DNA of 62,897 bases. Origin: Bacteroidetes bacterium UBA1947. Its GTDB lineage: Bacteria > Bacteroidota > Bacteroidia > Chitinophagales > Chitinophagaceae. A program made the position numbers and the translations under genes. Below, piece by piece: positions 35,756 to 45,928 of this stretch; position 1 is the first letter of the stretch; every line of letters begins with the position of its first letter. A model generated the notes under the pieces. The model was not told where the DNA came from. It was given only the letters and a program-made list of their open reading frames with translations, and searched no databases. The stretch covers positions 125,471 through 188,367 of the forward strand of contig DDET01000051.1 of NCBI GenBank assembly GCA_002336915.1, in the 5' to 3' direction.

Positions 35756-36445
35756 TTAGATAAGCCCTTCGTCGGAAAAGCTAAGGAAACCGTTGGCAGA
35801 AATAATAAGGTGGTCAAGCAGTTTTATATCCATCAGTCCGGCGGCATCTTTCAGCTTGCGTGTCAGTTCCTTATCGGCGCCGCTGGGCTGCATATTGCCG
35901 GAGGGATGGTTGTGGGCAATGATGACCTGGTTGGCATTTTGGAGCAGGGCGCTTTTGAGTATTATCCTTATATCGGCCACTGTGCCTGTGAGGCCGCCGC
36001 TGCTTATGATCTCGTGGCGTATCAGGCGGTTGGCCTGGTTGAGGTACATAACACAGAAGGCTTCGTGGTTAAGGTCTTGCAGCAGGGGTATGATGATCTC
36101 TGCCGCGTCCTTGCTGGTAGATATGGTGGCGCGTTGCAGGCCTTCGCCTACCTGGCGGCGGCGACCGAGCTCCATGGCTGCAGCAATGGTGATAGCACGG
36201 GCCTCACCGATGCCTTTTGTTTTTTTGAGCTCTATGATGCTGAGCCTGCCCAGCTCGTGCAGGTGATTATGCGCCAATGCCAGCACTTCCCGGGCAAGGT
36301 CGAGCGCTGACTTTTCGCGCGTGCCGCTGGATATAAGAATAGCCAATAGTTCTGCATCAGTAAGGGCGGCGGCACCCCTTTGCAGCATCTTCTCGCGGGG
36401 GCGATCGTCCTCCGCCCAGTTCTTTATACTATTGGATATATCCAT
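35756..36445 (-). CDS. radC: RadC family JAB-domain protein
   Basis: The 229-residue protein has an N-terminal helix-hairpin-helix-type region (residues ~10-95; GIGEARA) and a C-terminal JAB/MPN metalloprotease-like domain with HNHPSG followed by a matching Asp, the usual zinc-binding residues of RadC. Despite the name, a direct repair role is not established for the family. It lies 72 nt upstream of the oxidoreductase on the same strand and may start that transcript. Confidence 0.92.
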   Translation of the reverse strand: MDISNSIKNWAEDDRPREKMLQRGAAALTDAELLAILISSGTREKSALDLAREVLALAHNHLHELGRLSIIELKKTKGIGEARAITIAAAMELGRRRQVGEGLQRATISTSKDAAEIIIPLLQDLNHEAFCVMYLNQANRLIRHEIISSGGLTGTVADIRIILKSALLQNANQVIIAHNHPSGNMQPSGADKELTRKLKDAAGLMDIKLLDHLIISANGFLSFSDEGLI

Positions 36446-36598
36446 GCTCTATAAAGAAGTACAAAATACAATTTTATGACTAACCTTCTAGCCCCGGGGG
36501 CCGTCTATAGTGTGTATTGAATACTTAAACTTATTAAAATAATAATGCATTTTGAACTAATGTGGTTATCTTTATATGACTTTAATCAAGCTCTTTAA

Positions 36599-39500
36599 AT
36601 GAAATATCTATACCTTTTTCTTATAGCAATTTTTACCTCCAGCAGGGCTTTTTGCATTAATATCCTGATCACCGAAAGTGCCTGGACCATGGATGAGAAC
36701 TGGAACACCGAGGTGACGGCGATGGGATATACCGCGACCGTATTGCCGGCGACCGTGCTGGACAACAATGCTTTCTTTGGAACGTATAATGCACTGATCA
36801 TCAGCTCATATGATGTAATGAACCCCGCCCGTACCGCAATTGTGGAACAATATATACAAACAGGCAAACCTGTTTACATACAAAGCGAATACGACAAATT
36901 CCTGAGTACGAACGTATCTTTTGAAACAATGGTAAATGACCTGGGTGGTTTCTTTTCTTATTCAACCACCACAGCGGGAGACCTGAACCCAATGCAAGTG
37001 CTGGGCACATTTGCTACCAACAACCTGCCGGTAACACCTCTTACCTATTTCTGGTATGGCTGCACTGCCTTATATGATGCGACGATCTACCCGTTTTTAA
37101 GTTACCAAAACCAATATTATGCTTACTCTTTTTGCCCGCCTAACCCGGCATGGGGCAAGATCATAACAACCACCGACCAGGACTGGGTAAATACGATGAC
37201 CAGTCCTAATTTAATGCAGAATATAGTAACCCATTTGCTGACCCCGAATTTATGTGGCAACCCTATTCCCCCGGTGCTTACCGCCACGCCCGCACACACA
37301 GATGTAAGCTGCAATGGTGGCAACAACGGGACTGCCTCAGTGACCGTTGCAAACGGTACCCCGCCATATACTTATCTATGGTCGCCCGGCAATCAAACCA
37401 CATCGAGCATCAGCGGGCTGGTTGCGGGTTCTTATACGTGCAGGGTGATAGATGCGGCACCGGATACGGTGACACAAATTATCGTGGTGGCAGAACCAAC
37501 TGCCCTGACCGCTACAACATCGCAGGTAAATGTGAGCTGCAATGGCGGCAACAACGGATCGGCAACGGTAAACGTATCGGGTGGCAGCCCGGGCTATACT
37601 TATTCCTGGGCGCCAAGCGGCGGCACTAATCCAACGGCAAACAATTTGACGGCGAACACGTATACCTGCACCATTACTGATGCACATAACTGTACCCTGC
37701 AAAAAGTATTTACGATAACACAGGCCGGTTCATTGACCGCTACCACATCGCAGGTGAATATTTTATGCCATGGCGCAAGCACAGGCTCAGCTACAGTTAC
37801 TGCCTCGGGTGGCACTATACCCTATACTTATGCATGGGCACCAAGCGGTGGTACTAACCCGACCGCAAGCGGGCTTGCAGCGGGAAACTATACCTGTACG
37901 ATCACCGACCTGAATAACTGTACGCTTGCAAAAACTTTTAACATCACAGAACCTGCAACGGCATTAACTGCAAGTACTGCACAAACAAATATAAACTGCA
38001 ATGGCAATAACAATGGCACTGCCACGGTAACCGCTACGGGCGGCACACCGGGCTATACCTATTCATGGAGCCCTAGCGGCGGCAATGCCGCTAATGCTAC
38101 AGGCCTGGCACCTGGCGCTTACGTGTGCACTATCACCGATGCGAACGGCTGTGTGCTGACCAAAAACTTTACGATAACACAACCAACTTTGCTTACAGCA
38201 AGCATTAGCCATACTGATGTTACTTGCTTTGGTGCCGGAGATGGGATAGCAGTAGTGACCGCGACAGGCGGAACTGTGCCTTATACCTATTCGTGGGCAC
38301 CAAGTGGCGGTAACCTTGCAATAGCGAGCGGCCTGGTGCCAGGTACCTATACCTGTACTATTACAGACGGCAATGGCTGCACAACGACCCAAACTGCAAC
38401 TATAGTGCAGCCTGCGGGAACAATGACGGCAACCACATCGCAAACCAATATTTTATGCAATGGCGCGAATACGGGTGTGGCAACGGTGATGGCCAGCGGG
38501 GGCACTTTGCCTTACAGCTATTCGTGGACACCTATACCCGGTAACGGGCCCAATATGTATAACCTGCCTGCGGGTGCATATACCTGTACTGTTTCCGATG
38601 CGCATGGCTGTACTTTTGACCAGCCATTCACGCTCACGCAGCCTGATGCCATACTACCTTCGGTAACACAAATTGATGTGCTTTGCCATGGCAGCCAAAA
38701 CGGTGCTGCTGCTGTGTCTGTTTCAGGCGGACTGCCTCCTTATACTTATTTATGGTCGCCAACGGGCGGTACTGCTGCTAATGCAGTGGGCCTGTCCGGC
38801 GGTGTATATACCTGCACCATTACAGATTATAACAACTGCGTTTACGAGCAGGAAGTTACCATCGCAGAGCCATTAGGCCTGAGTGTGGCAGATTCTGCAG
38901 CCAGCGTAAAATGCTACGGTGACAGCAATGGCTATGCACAAGTACTTGTTTCCGGTGGTACCTTCCCGTATAGTTATTCATGGTCGCCGGCGGGTGGCAA
39001 TGTGTATGCTGCAAGCGACCTGAAAGCGGGGATGTATACCTATACAATAGTGGATGCCAACAATTGTGTGCTCGTCGACTCGATAAAGGTATCGCAGCCT
39101 AGCCCGGTAGGGGCTAATACCAGCAAAACAAATATTGTATGCCAGGGAGTACTTAATACCGGTATCGCGATAGCGACAGGCAAGGGCGGCATTCCCCCCT
39201 ATACTTATTTATGGTCACCGGGCAGCACCACAGATACGATTATAACAGCACTGAGCACCGGCAGCTATACCTGTAGGGTGACAGACAGTATCGGCTGCAT
39301 ATACCATGCTGTATTTAATATAGTCGACACTTCGCAACCATTCGCCTATACTATCAAGGACAGTGTAACCGACTGCCGGAGCGCAATGCTAACAGCAATG
39401 GCAGACTCCGGGTCCAGCGAAGCGGTGACCTACACATGGAATTTTAGCGGCACAGTTCTTCAAGATACAGGCAACCCTGTTGTGCACGCTTATCCGCAAG

Positions 39501-40102
39501 GCGGACCAGATACCGCAATGGTGGTAATTGTAAATGCCGTGGGCTGCCACGATACGCTTGCTCATTATCTTGATATCGTTAACCCAATGGTAGCAGATTA
39601 CAGTTTTGATCCAAATCCACCTGCGCCTAATACGGCCATCCAGTTCCACAATTTGTCTTCGCCTTATGCTACGATCTTCGACTGGGACTTTGGTGATGGC
39701 ACATCGAGCACGGCGAAGAACCCGAATAAAACTTATGGTGATTCAGGGCTGTATCATATATGCCTGATAGCCAGCAATGAGCATGACTGCGCTGACACTG
39801 CCTGCAAGGACCTTAAGGTAGATGCAGAAAGCATTGTAGGTATACCCTCGGCCTTTACGCCCAATGGTGATGGTGAGAATGACATATTGTACATAAGGGG
39901 CTTCAGGACCGCGCAGGTAAAGCTGCGCGTATATAATCGCTGGGGCGAAGTGATATTTGAGACCGATAATAAAGCGAAAGGATGGGACGGTACCTTTAAA
40001 GGACATCCGCAACCTGCCGAAGTATATGCTTATACACTGGAAGCTACCTTTACTGACGGAACCAAGAAGCAGGTGAACGGGAGTATATCGCTGCTGAGAT
40101 AA
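36599..40102 (+). CDS. SprB-repeat/PKD/CHU_C surface adhesin with novel N-terminal domain (paralogue A)
   Basis: The 1167-residue protein has a signal peptide (ends SRAFC). Residues ~20-215 form an alpha/beta domain that starts INILITESAWTMDENW and includes YNALIISSYDV, looking like a flavodoxin or glutamine-amidotransferase-like fold without the catalytic triad. Nine SprB repeats (residues ~225-909) follow, each with YTCTITDxNxC. Two PKD-like domains (~910-1080; WDFGDGTSST) and a CHU_C domain (~1080-1167; SAFTPNGDGEND, GWDGTFKGHPQ) end the protein, the latter a T9SS type B signal. It is directly followed by a paralogue of the same plan, and probably acts in adhesion or gliding. Confidence 0.9.
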   Translation: MKYLYLFLIAIFTSSRAFCINILITESAWTMDENWNTEVTAMGYTATVLPATVLDNNAFFGTYNALIISSYDVMNPARTAIVEQYIQTGKPVYIQSEYDKFLSTNVSFETMVNDLGGFFSYSTTTAGDLNPMQVLGTFATNNLPVTPLTYFWYGCTALYDATIYPFLSYQNQYYAYSFCPPNPAWGKIITTTDQDWVNTMTSPNLMQNIVTHLLTPNLCGNPIPPVLTATPAHTDVSCNGGNNGTASVTVANGTPPYTYLWSPGNQTTSSISGLVAGSYTCRVIDAAPDTVTQIIVVAEPTALTATTSQVNVSCNGGNNGSATVNVSGGSPGYTYSWAPSGGTNPTANNLTANTYTCTITDAHNCTLQKVFTITQAGSLTATTSQVNILCHGASTGSATVTASGGTIPYTYAWAPSGGTNPTASGLAAGNYTCTITDLNNCTLAKTFNITEPATALTASTAQTNINCNGNNNGTATVTATGGTPGYTYSWSPSGGNAANATGLAPGAYVCTITDANGCVLTKNFTITQPTLLTASISHTDVTCFGAGDGIAVVTATGGTVPYTYSWAPSGGNLAIASGLVPGTYTCTITDGNGCTTTQTATIVQPAGTMTATTSQTNILCNGANTGVATVMASGGTLPYSYSWTPIPGNGPNMYNLPAGAYTCTVSDAHGCTFDQPFTLTQPDAILPSVTQIDVLCHGSQNGAAAVSVSGGLPPYTYLWSPTGGTAANAVGLSGGVYTCTITDYNNCVYEQEVTIAEPLGLSVADSAASVKCYGDSNGYAQVLVSGGTFPYSYSWSPAGGNVYAASDLKAGMYTYTIVDANNCVLVDSIKVSQPSPVGANTSKTNIVCQGVLNTGIAIATGKGGIPPYTYLWSPGSTTDTIITALSTGSYTCRVTDSIGCIYHAVFNIVDTSQPFAYTIKDSVTDCRSAMLTAMADSGSSEAVTYTWNFSGTVLQDTGNPVVHAYPQGGPDTAMVVIVNAVGCHDTLAHYLDIVNPMVADYSFDPNPPAPNTAIQFHNLSSPYATIFDWDFGDGTSSTAKNPNKTYGDSGLYHICLIASNEHDCADTACKDLKVDAESIVGIPSAFTPNGDGENDILYIRGFRTAQVKLRVYNRWGEVIFETDNKAKGWDGTFKGHPQPAEVYAYTLEATFTDGTKKQVNGSISLLR
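37273..39320 (+). repeat. Nine SprB repeats in paralogue A
   Basis: The units are about 225-230 bp. Shared elements are a C(N/H)G start, SGGTxPYTYSWxPSGG, YTCTITD and a closing TQP or EP. The SWAPSGG variant is distinct from the YANGANAY variant in the giant adhesin at 8465-14632. Confidence 0.85.
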
Positions 40103-40122
40103 GGACTATTACAGTACAGATA

Positions 40123-40168
40123 AAATATAGTGATATTATTTTAATTTCTTAATAATATCATTATATTT
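40123..40168. repeat. 18-bp AT-rich inverted repeat between the two adhesin genes
   Basis: Arms 40123-40140 and 40151-40168 match with one G-U pair around a 10-nt loop. It lies in the 85-nt gap, 19 nt before the second gene's ATG. The stem is almost purely A/T, so it is an unlikely classical terminator; it may be a transcript processing site or operator. Confidence 0.6.
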
Positions 40169-40187
40169 ATGCAACATATTACCCTGT

Positions 40188-43100
40188 ATGAAACGCCTGT
40201 ACTTCTTATTAACAATCCATTTATTTATTTTTTTAACGCCGGCAAACGCTAACCCGGTAATATTAATTGCAAAGGATAATAATGTAAACGAGCTACTATC
40301 TCCACACTGGGGCGCGGCCTGTAATGACCTTGGGTATTTTGCAATTGCCACCCAAATGAACAGCCTGGATATACCGATACCAGCCAGCTATGTAGCCCTG
40401 ATAATATGTACTGCTGACAGCGCAATGACCCCACTGCGAATAAGTAATGTGCAGCAATACCTGCAGAACGGCAGGTCGGTCTATATACAATGTGAGCGGG
40501 AATCGGTAAACAGTATGAACCAGGCTTTTCAGCAGCTGGTAAACACCCTAGGCGGCTCGTTTTCCTGGGGTACAAGCCTGCCCGGCGACTTCGGCCCCCT
40601 GCAGGTAAACGGCACTTTTGCCAACATCTGCCACCAGGCACCGATACTGGGGAACTTTAACGGGGGATGCAGCGGGACCGGGAACTACACTGTTTTCCCC
40701 TTTTTGAGCTATAATGGTAATGACTACGGATTTAGTTTTTGCCCTCCCCTCCCCGGCTATGGTAAAATTATCGTAACATCGGACACCGGCTGGATACACC
40801 AATATACAACTAACTCGGACAGCCTGATACACAATATCGTGTATCATCTTTTTACGCCATTCCTTTGCGGGGATGTGCTCTTACCTGTATTCCATACCAC
40901 ACAAACTCAAACGAATGTGAATTGTTACGGCGCTGCCGACGGATCCGCCAGTGTAACAGCGATAGGCAATTTCCCAACATTTACTTACTTATGGTCGCCC
41001 GGCAACCAGACATCGGCAAGTATAAGCGGGCTTATGGCCGGAACCTATATATGCACTATTACCGACTCGCTCAATAATGTTATCCATGATACCTTTGTCA
41101 TTACCCAGCCACTGCCACTAACAGCAATCACCAGCCAAACAAATATATTGTGCAATGGCAACAGCACAGGCTCAGCAACAGTAACAGTATCAGGCGGCAT
41201 AACTCCTTATACATACTCATGGGCACCGACGGGTGGCACTAACCCTACCGCCAGCAACCTTGCAGCAGGCAACTATACCTGCACTATCACCGACTCAAAC
41301 GGCTGCATACTGGTGAAAACTTTTACACTCACAGAACCTTCGGCACTTAGCGCTACCACATCGCAAACGAATGTGGCATGCAGTGGTTACGGGACTGCTA
41401 CGGTGGTCGTAACGGGTGGCGTACCGGGCTATACTTACTCATGGGCGCCGAGCGGCGGCAATGCCGCTACAGCCACCAACCTTACGTCTGGCACTTATAC
41501 CTGTACCATCACTGATGCAAATAACTGTGTACTAACTAAAACATTTATTATAACACAACCGCCAGCCCTGACTGCTACGATATCACATACGGACATTCCC
41601 TGTTTTGGAGGCAATAATGGCACGGCTACTGTTGTTGCATCGGGCGGGTCGCCGGCATATACTTATTCGTGGGCGCCGACAGGGGGCAACGCAGCCAATG
41701 CAGTTAACCTGGCGGCAGGCAGCTACACCTGCACGATAACGGATGCGGACGGGTGCAGTATAGTACAGAGCGCAATAGTTACCCAACCAACAAGCGGCTT
41801 GTCGGTATTCGCATCGCAGACGAACCTGGTATGCGGGGGTACTAATACCGGCCTTGCAACAGTCATAGTTTCGGGTGGCACAAGCCCGTACACATATTTA
41901 TGGGCGCCGGCAGGTGGCAACGGACCTAATGCCATTAACCTGGCAGCAGGCAATTACACCTGTACCATCACCGATGCACATGGATGCAACACCACGCAGG
42001 CCTTCACCCTGACAGAGCCGCCTGCGATAGTAGCTGCCACCTCGCATGCGGACATCCTTTGCTACGGCAATAATAACGGGATAGCCACCGTGCTGGTTTC
42101 CGGCGGCGACCCACCATATACTTATTCATGGACACCCGCGGGTGGAAATGGCCCTAATGCGACTAACCTTGCGGTGGGTATATATACCTGCTCTATTACG
42201 GACCACCTGAATTGTGTACATACAGAAACCGTTACCATAACGGAAGCCCCTGCATTGAGCACGGTTGATTCACAATCGAATGTGCACTGTTTTGGCAGCA
42301 GTGACGGATATGCAGAGGTGAACCCTTCGGGCGGCACATCGCCTTACAGCTATTCGTGGGCACCAAGCGGCGGCAATGCCAATGCGGCAAGCGGGCTGGC
42401 AGCAGCGGTATATACCTGCACGATAACAGACTATAACAATTGTGTCACTAGCGCGACCCTTAGCATTTTACAACCTGAAGAACTATCTGCCAATACATCA
42501 AAAAGAAATGTTGTTTGCCAGAACCTTAACCAAGGCATAGCAATAGCCACCGGCAAAGGTGGCATAGCACCATATACCTATTTATGGACACCGGGAAACT
42601 CGACAGATACCATCATTAATGGACTGGGTGTGGGTAACTATACCTGCCTGGTGACCGATGCAAACGGGTGCAGCTACCGTGCGGCATTTAATATTGTTGA
42701 TACCTCAAAGCCATTTAGTTATTCGATCACGGATTCTGTTTTGGATTGCAGAACTGCGCAATTGACTGCGATCCCAAACGCGGGATCGAGCCAGGCAAGG
42801 GATTATTTATGGATATTTAGCGACTCTGTTACATCGTTAAACAACCCCGTAATCCATACTTTTCCGCAGGGGGGCGCCAACAGTGTGGAACTGGTAATTG
42901 TAAATGATGTTGATTGCCACGACACCTTAAATTATGGGGTTAATATCAATAACCCGATGGTTGCTGATTTTAGTACGGTCCCGGTGGAACCATTGCCTAA
43001 CACACCGCTGCATTTCATTAATAGTTCCTCGCCATTTGCCACCATTTTCAATTGGGATTTTGGCGACGGCACTTCGAGTACTGAAGAAAACCCAGATAAG

Positions 43101-43472
43101 ACCTATAGTGATTCGGGCGAACATAACATCTGCCTCATTGCCAATGATGCCAATAACTGCGCAGATACTGTGTGCAGGGATGTTAATATGGACATAGAAA
43201 AATCGGTTGGTGTGCCTTCGGCCTTCAGCCCGAACGGAGATGGGGAGAATGACGTTTTGTACATAAGAGGCTATAGATTGGCTAAAGTGAACCTGCGCAT
43301 TTATAACCGCTGGGGTAACCTGGTATTCCAAACTGATACCAAAGAAAGGGGCTGGGATGGCACTTACAAAGGGCATCCCCAGATCGCAGAGGTGTATGCA
43401 TATACACTGGAAGCCACCTTTATTGACGGAACCACTAAGAAGCTAAGCGGGAGCATATCGCTGCTGAGGTAG
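40188..43472 (+). CDS. SprB-repeat/PKD/CHU_C surface adhesin with novel N-terminal domain (paralogue B)
   Basis: The 1094-residue protein has the same domain order as its upstream neighbour. After the signal peptide (ends ANA) come an N-terminal alpha/beta domain (about residues 23-225; NPVILIAKDNNVNELLS and YVALIICTAD), eight SprB repeats (~234-834), two PKD-like domains and a CHU_C domain nearly identical to that of paralogue A (SAFSPNGDGEND, GWDGTYKGHPQ, SISLLR end). The shared layout points to a tandem duplication, followed by loss or gain of one repeat. The N-terminal domains have diverged more than the C-terminal ones, suggesting different targets. Confidence 0.9.
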   Translation: MKRLYFLLTIHLFIFLTPANANPVILIAKDNNVNELLSPHWGAACNDLGYFAIATQMNSLDIPIPASYVALIICTADSAMTPLRISNVQQYLQNGRSVYIQCERESVNSMNQAFQQLVNTLGGSFSWGTSLPGDFGPLQVNGTFANICHQAPILGNFNGGCSGTGNYTVFPFLSYNGNDYGFSFCPPLPGYGKIIVTSDTGWIHQYTTNSDSLIHNIVYHLFTPFLCGDVLLPVFHTTQTQTNVNCYGAADGSASVTAIGNFPTFTYLWSPGNQTSASISGLMAGTYICTITDSLNNVIHDTFVITQPLPLTAITSQTNILCNGNSTGSATVTVSGGITPYTYSWAPTGGTNPTASNLAAGNYTCTITDSNGCILVKTFTLTEPSALSATTSQTNVACSGYGTATVVVTGGVPGYTYSWAPSGGNAATATNLTSGTYTCTITDANNCVLTKTFIITQPPALTATISHTDIPCFGGNNGTATVVASGGSPAYTYSWAPTGGNAANAVNLAAGSYTCTITDADGCSIVQSAIVTQPTSGLSVFASQTNLVCGGTNTGLATVIVSGGTSPYTYLWAPAGGNGPNAINLAAGNYTCTITDAHGCNTTQAFTLTEPPAIVAATSHADILCYGNNNGIATVLVSGGDPPYTYSWTPAGGNGPNATNLAVGIYTCSITDHLNCVHTETVTITEAPALSTVDSQSNVHCFGSSDGYAEVNPSGGTSPYSYSWAPSGGNANAASGLAAAVYTCTITDYNNCVTSATLSILQPEELSANTSKRNVVCQNLNQGIAIATGKGGIAPYTYLWTPGNSTDTIINGLGVGNYTCLVTDANGCSYRAAFNIVDTSKPFSYSITDSVLDCRTAQLTAIPNAGSSQARDYLWIFSDSVTSLNNPVIHTFPQGGANSVELVIVNDVDCHDTLNYGVNINNPMVADFSTVPVEPLPNTPLHFINSSSPFATIFNWDFGDGTSSTEENPDKTYSDSGEHNICLIANDANNCADTVCRDVNMDIEKSVGVPSAFSPNGDGENDVLYIRGYRLAKVNLRIYNRWGNLVFQTDTKERGWDGTYKGHPQIAEVYAYTLEATFIDGTTKKLSGSISLLR
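40890..42710 (+). repeat. Eight SprB repeats in paralogue B
   Basis: The units are about 225 bp and aligned in order with those of paralogue A. The last one of each array (with GIAIATGKGGI and STDTII) is clearly orthologous between the two genes, so the duplication involved whole arrays. Confidence 0.8.
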
Positions 43473-43562
43473 TTTGTCCTGTGTTTTATTGGTTTATGTT
43501 ATGTGCATATAATGCTTTTTTGCGCTGGTACTGTTAACTTCGCATGGACTAAACCATTTTAA

Positions 43563-45161
43563 GTGCCCGACGGAGTTACGTATTTGCCTTACAGCGATAC
43601 GGGATATTTTTCCCGCCTTGTTACCGACTACTTGGGAAAGGCCCCTGCCTTAGAGGAATTTTATAACTACTATCCTGACCAAGAAGGGCTGGCAGCAGCT
43701 ATTGAACAACGCAGCAAATTCCCAATAAACCGCGAGGTACTTGCGGACACCCTCACGAGGCAATATGAACAGCTTACAAAACACCCAGCTGTAGAACAAA
43801 ATATAGCCCTGCTGCGGAATGAAAATACCTTCAGCGTATGTACTGCACACCAGCCTAACCTGTTAACCGGCTACCTCTATTTTATCTATAAGATCGTACA
43901 TGCTATAAAACTGGCCGAAGAGCTAAAGCAGATGCAGCCGGACAAAAATTTTGTGCCGGTTTACTACATAGGCAGCGAGGACAATGATCTTGATGAACTG
44001 GGCACCTTCAGGTATGGTGACAGGAAATTTGTTTGGGATGCTGCGGGACAAACCGGGGCTGTGGGCAGGATGAGTACGGAAAGCCTGAAGCCTATACTGG
44101 ATGAGCTGTTCAAACTGCTGGGGCCTCCCGGGGAAAACTGTGATGAATTAAAGGACCTGTTGAGCCGGGCTTACCTGCAGCACAAAACCATAGCCAAAGC
44201 AACACAATACCTGGTGAATGAATTGTTCGGCAGGTTTGGACTAATAGCTTTGGACCCGGATGAAGCGGCATTCAAAAAAGAGATATTACCGGTGCTGCAA
44301 GATGAGCTGCTGAACCAGAATGCCTACTCTATAGTATCGGCACAGGCGGAAAAACTGGATGCACATTATAAAGTACAGGCACATCCGCGAGCGATAAACC
44401 TGTTCTATTTAAACGAACAATTAAGAGAGCGTATAGAGCAAAAAGGGGACAGGTGGTATGTGTTAAGTACAGAAATAAGCTGGGATAAGGATGAACTGCT
44501 TGCCGAGCTGAAGGAACACCCGGAACGCTTTAGCCCGAATGTGATACTGAGGGGAATATTCCAGGAAAGTATATTGCCGAATGTGGCCTTTATAGGTGGA
44601 GGTGCCGAGGTGGCCTACTGGATGCAACTGAAGCCGGTATTTGAATACTATAAGGTGTTCTACCCGGCCATAGTTTTACGGCAGTCGGTGCAGTGGATAG
44701 GGCCTGTGCAAAGCAAGCTGATACAACAATTGCAGTTCAGCATTAAGGACGTCTTTAAGCCTGAGGTAGAGCTCATTAAAGAATATATAAGCCGTAACAG
44801 TACCGATAAGTGGCAGACCGGCGAAGAGGATGCCGCGATGGAAAAAATACTGGCACAGCTGAAACAAAAAGCTACATCGGTAGACCCTACACTAGGCCGC
44901 GCAACGGAGGCGGTGCTCACCAGGATAAAATACCAGCTGCAGGTGCTGGAAAAGAAAATGCTGCGTGCGGAGAAAAGAAAAATGCAGACACAAGTGCTGA
45001 AAATAAACCGCCTGAAAAATATTCTATTCCCCAACAATGGCCTGCAGGAGCGGGTGGATAATTTTATGCCTTATTACCTGCAATATGGCAATCAGTACTT
45101 TGACATACTGAAAGATGCGATGCTGCCGATGGAGGCACAATTTTTGGTGTTGGAAAAATAG
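43563..45161 (+). CDS. bshC: Putative cysteine ligase of bacillithiol synthesis BshC
   Basis: The 532-residue protein has the BshC signature CTAHQPNLLTG, FIYKIVHAIKLA and IGSEDNDLDEL, and a long coiled-coil-like C-terminal half. BshC adds cysteine to glucosaminyl-malate in the last step of bacillithiol synthesis. The start is the GTG at 43563; an in-frame TAA immediately precedes it, and no ATG gives a better start. bshA and bshB are not in this window, which is common for the pathway. A TAACTTCG sequence at 43535-43542 is a possible -7 box. Confidence 0.9.
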   Translation: MPDGVTYLPYSDTGYFSRLVTDYLGKAPALEEFYNYYPDQEGLAAAIEQRSKFPINREVLADTLTRQYEQLTKHPAVEQNIALLRNENTFSVCTAHQPNLLTGYLYFIYKIVHAIKLAEELKQMQPDKNFVPVYYIGSEDNDLDELGTFRYGDRKFVWDAAGQTGAVGRMSTESLKPILDELFKLLGPPGENCDELKDLLSRAYLQHKTIAKATQYLVNELFGRFGLIALDPDEAAFKKEILPVLQDELLNQNAYSIVSAQAEKLDAHYKVQAHPRAINLFYLNEQLRERIEQKGDRWYVLSTEISWDKDELLAELKEHPERFSPNVILRGIFQESILPNVAFIGGGAEVAYWMQLKPVFEYYKVFYPAIVLRQSVQWIGPVQSKLIQQLQFSIKDVFKPEVELIKEYISRNSTDKWQTGEEDAAMEKILAQLKQKATSVDPTLGRATEAVLTRIKYQLQVLEKKMLRAEKRKMQTQVLKINRLKNILFPNNGLQERVDNFMPYYLQYGNQYFDILKDAMLPMEAQFLVLEK

Positions 45162-45212
45162 CTTTCTTTGCCAGGCATTTTTCCTGCAAATTGCAATAAA
45201 AAAAACAAGGTG

Positions 45213-45854
45213 ATGAAAAGAACAAATATACTATTCGCCGCAATTATAGGGCTGATCTCCACAACAGTGCAGGCAGCACCTACACTTCCAAATTTTGACC
45301 TGGGCATAAAAGCCGGTGCAAATTTCGCCAAGCTGGACGGCAAGAGCTGGGACGCAGGTTACAAAGCCAGCTTTCTTGGCGGAGTTTTCCTGGGCCTGCG
45401 CTTCCCAAAGGTGGGCGTGCAGGTAGAGGGTCTCTTCAGCCAAACAAAATATACTACCAGCGGGGTGGAGTTTTACAACGTTTATAAAGCGGCCCCGGGC
45501 GTGGTTTTCAATCCACTTGTAGATTCGGCCAAGCATCATAATTTCAATGTGAGCTATTTTAATATCCCTGTGCTGCTGGAGATAAAATTGCTACCCATTT
45601 TGTGGGTGCAACTGGGGCCGCAATACAGTGGGATAGTATCGATAAATGATAAGGACAACTTTGTAAAAGACAGCAAAAGCCTTTTCAAAAGCGGCGATTT
45701 TTCGGGCGTAGTGGGATTGGAAGCTAAGCTGCCTTTTCATCTTGTTGTAGGCGCGCGATATGTACTGGGTTTTTCGAGCATGAACAATACAAATGTATCA
45801 GGAGCATGGCAGCAGCGCGTTATACAGGCGCATGTGGGGTTTAGCTTCTTGTAG
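45213..45854 (+). CDS. Outer-membrane beta-barrel protein (porin-like)
   Basis: The start is the ATG at 45213 (MKRTNILFAAIIG), preceded by an AAGG site; the frame extends upstream to 45168 but adds 15 residues ahead of the signal peptide. The 213-residue protein has a signal peptide (ends TTVQA), then alternating hydrophobic strands such as FDLGIKAGANFA, GVQVEGLFSQ and VVGARYVLGFS, and a C-terminal aromatic strand VGFSFL. It fits the small OMP_b-brl_2-type barrel family. It follows bshC by 51 nt and ends at a strong bidirectional hairpin. Confidence 0.82.
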   Translation: MKRTNILFAAIIGLISTTVQAAPTLPNFDLGIKAGANFAKLDGKSWDAGYKASFLGGVFLGLRFPKVGVQVEGLFSQTKYTTSGVEFYNVYKAAPGVVFNPLVDSAKHHNFNVSYFNIPVLLEIKLLPILWVQLGPQYSGIVSINDKDNFVKDSKSLFKSGDFSGVVGLEAKLPFHLVVGARYVLGFSSMNNTNVSGAWQQRVIQAHVGFSFL

Positions 45855-45864
45855 ATAAATAATC

Positions 45865-45919
45865 GATCAAATGAAAAGAGCCTGTTCAAGGATATTGAAC
45901 AGGCTCTTTTCATTTGATC
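45865..45919. terminator. Bidirectional terminator, 25-bp perfect stem
   Basis: Arms 45865-45889 and 45895-45919 match without error around a 5-nt loop, and include AAAAGAG/CTCTTTT. It lies between two convergent genes and is longer than most intrinsic terminators. Confidence 0.85.
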
Positions 45920-45928
45920 AAAATTCTA

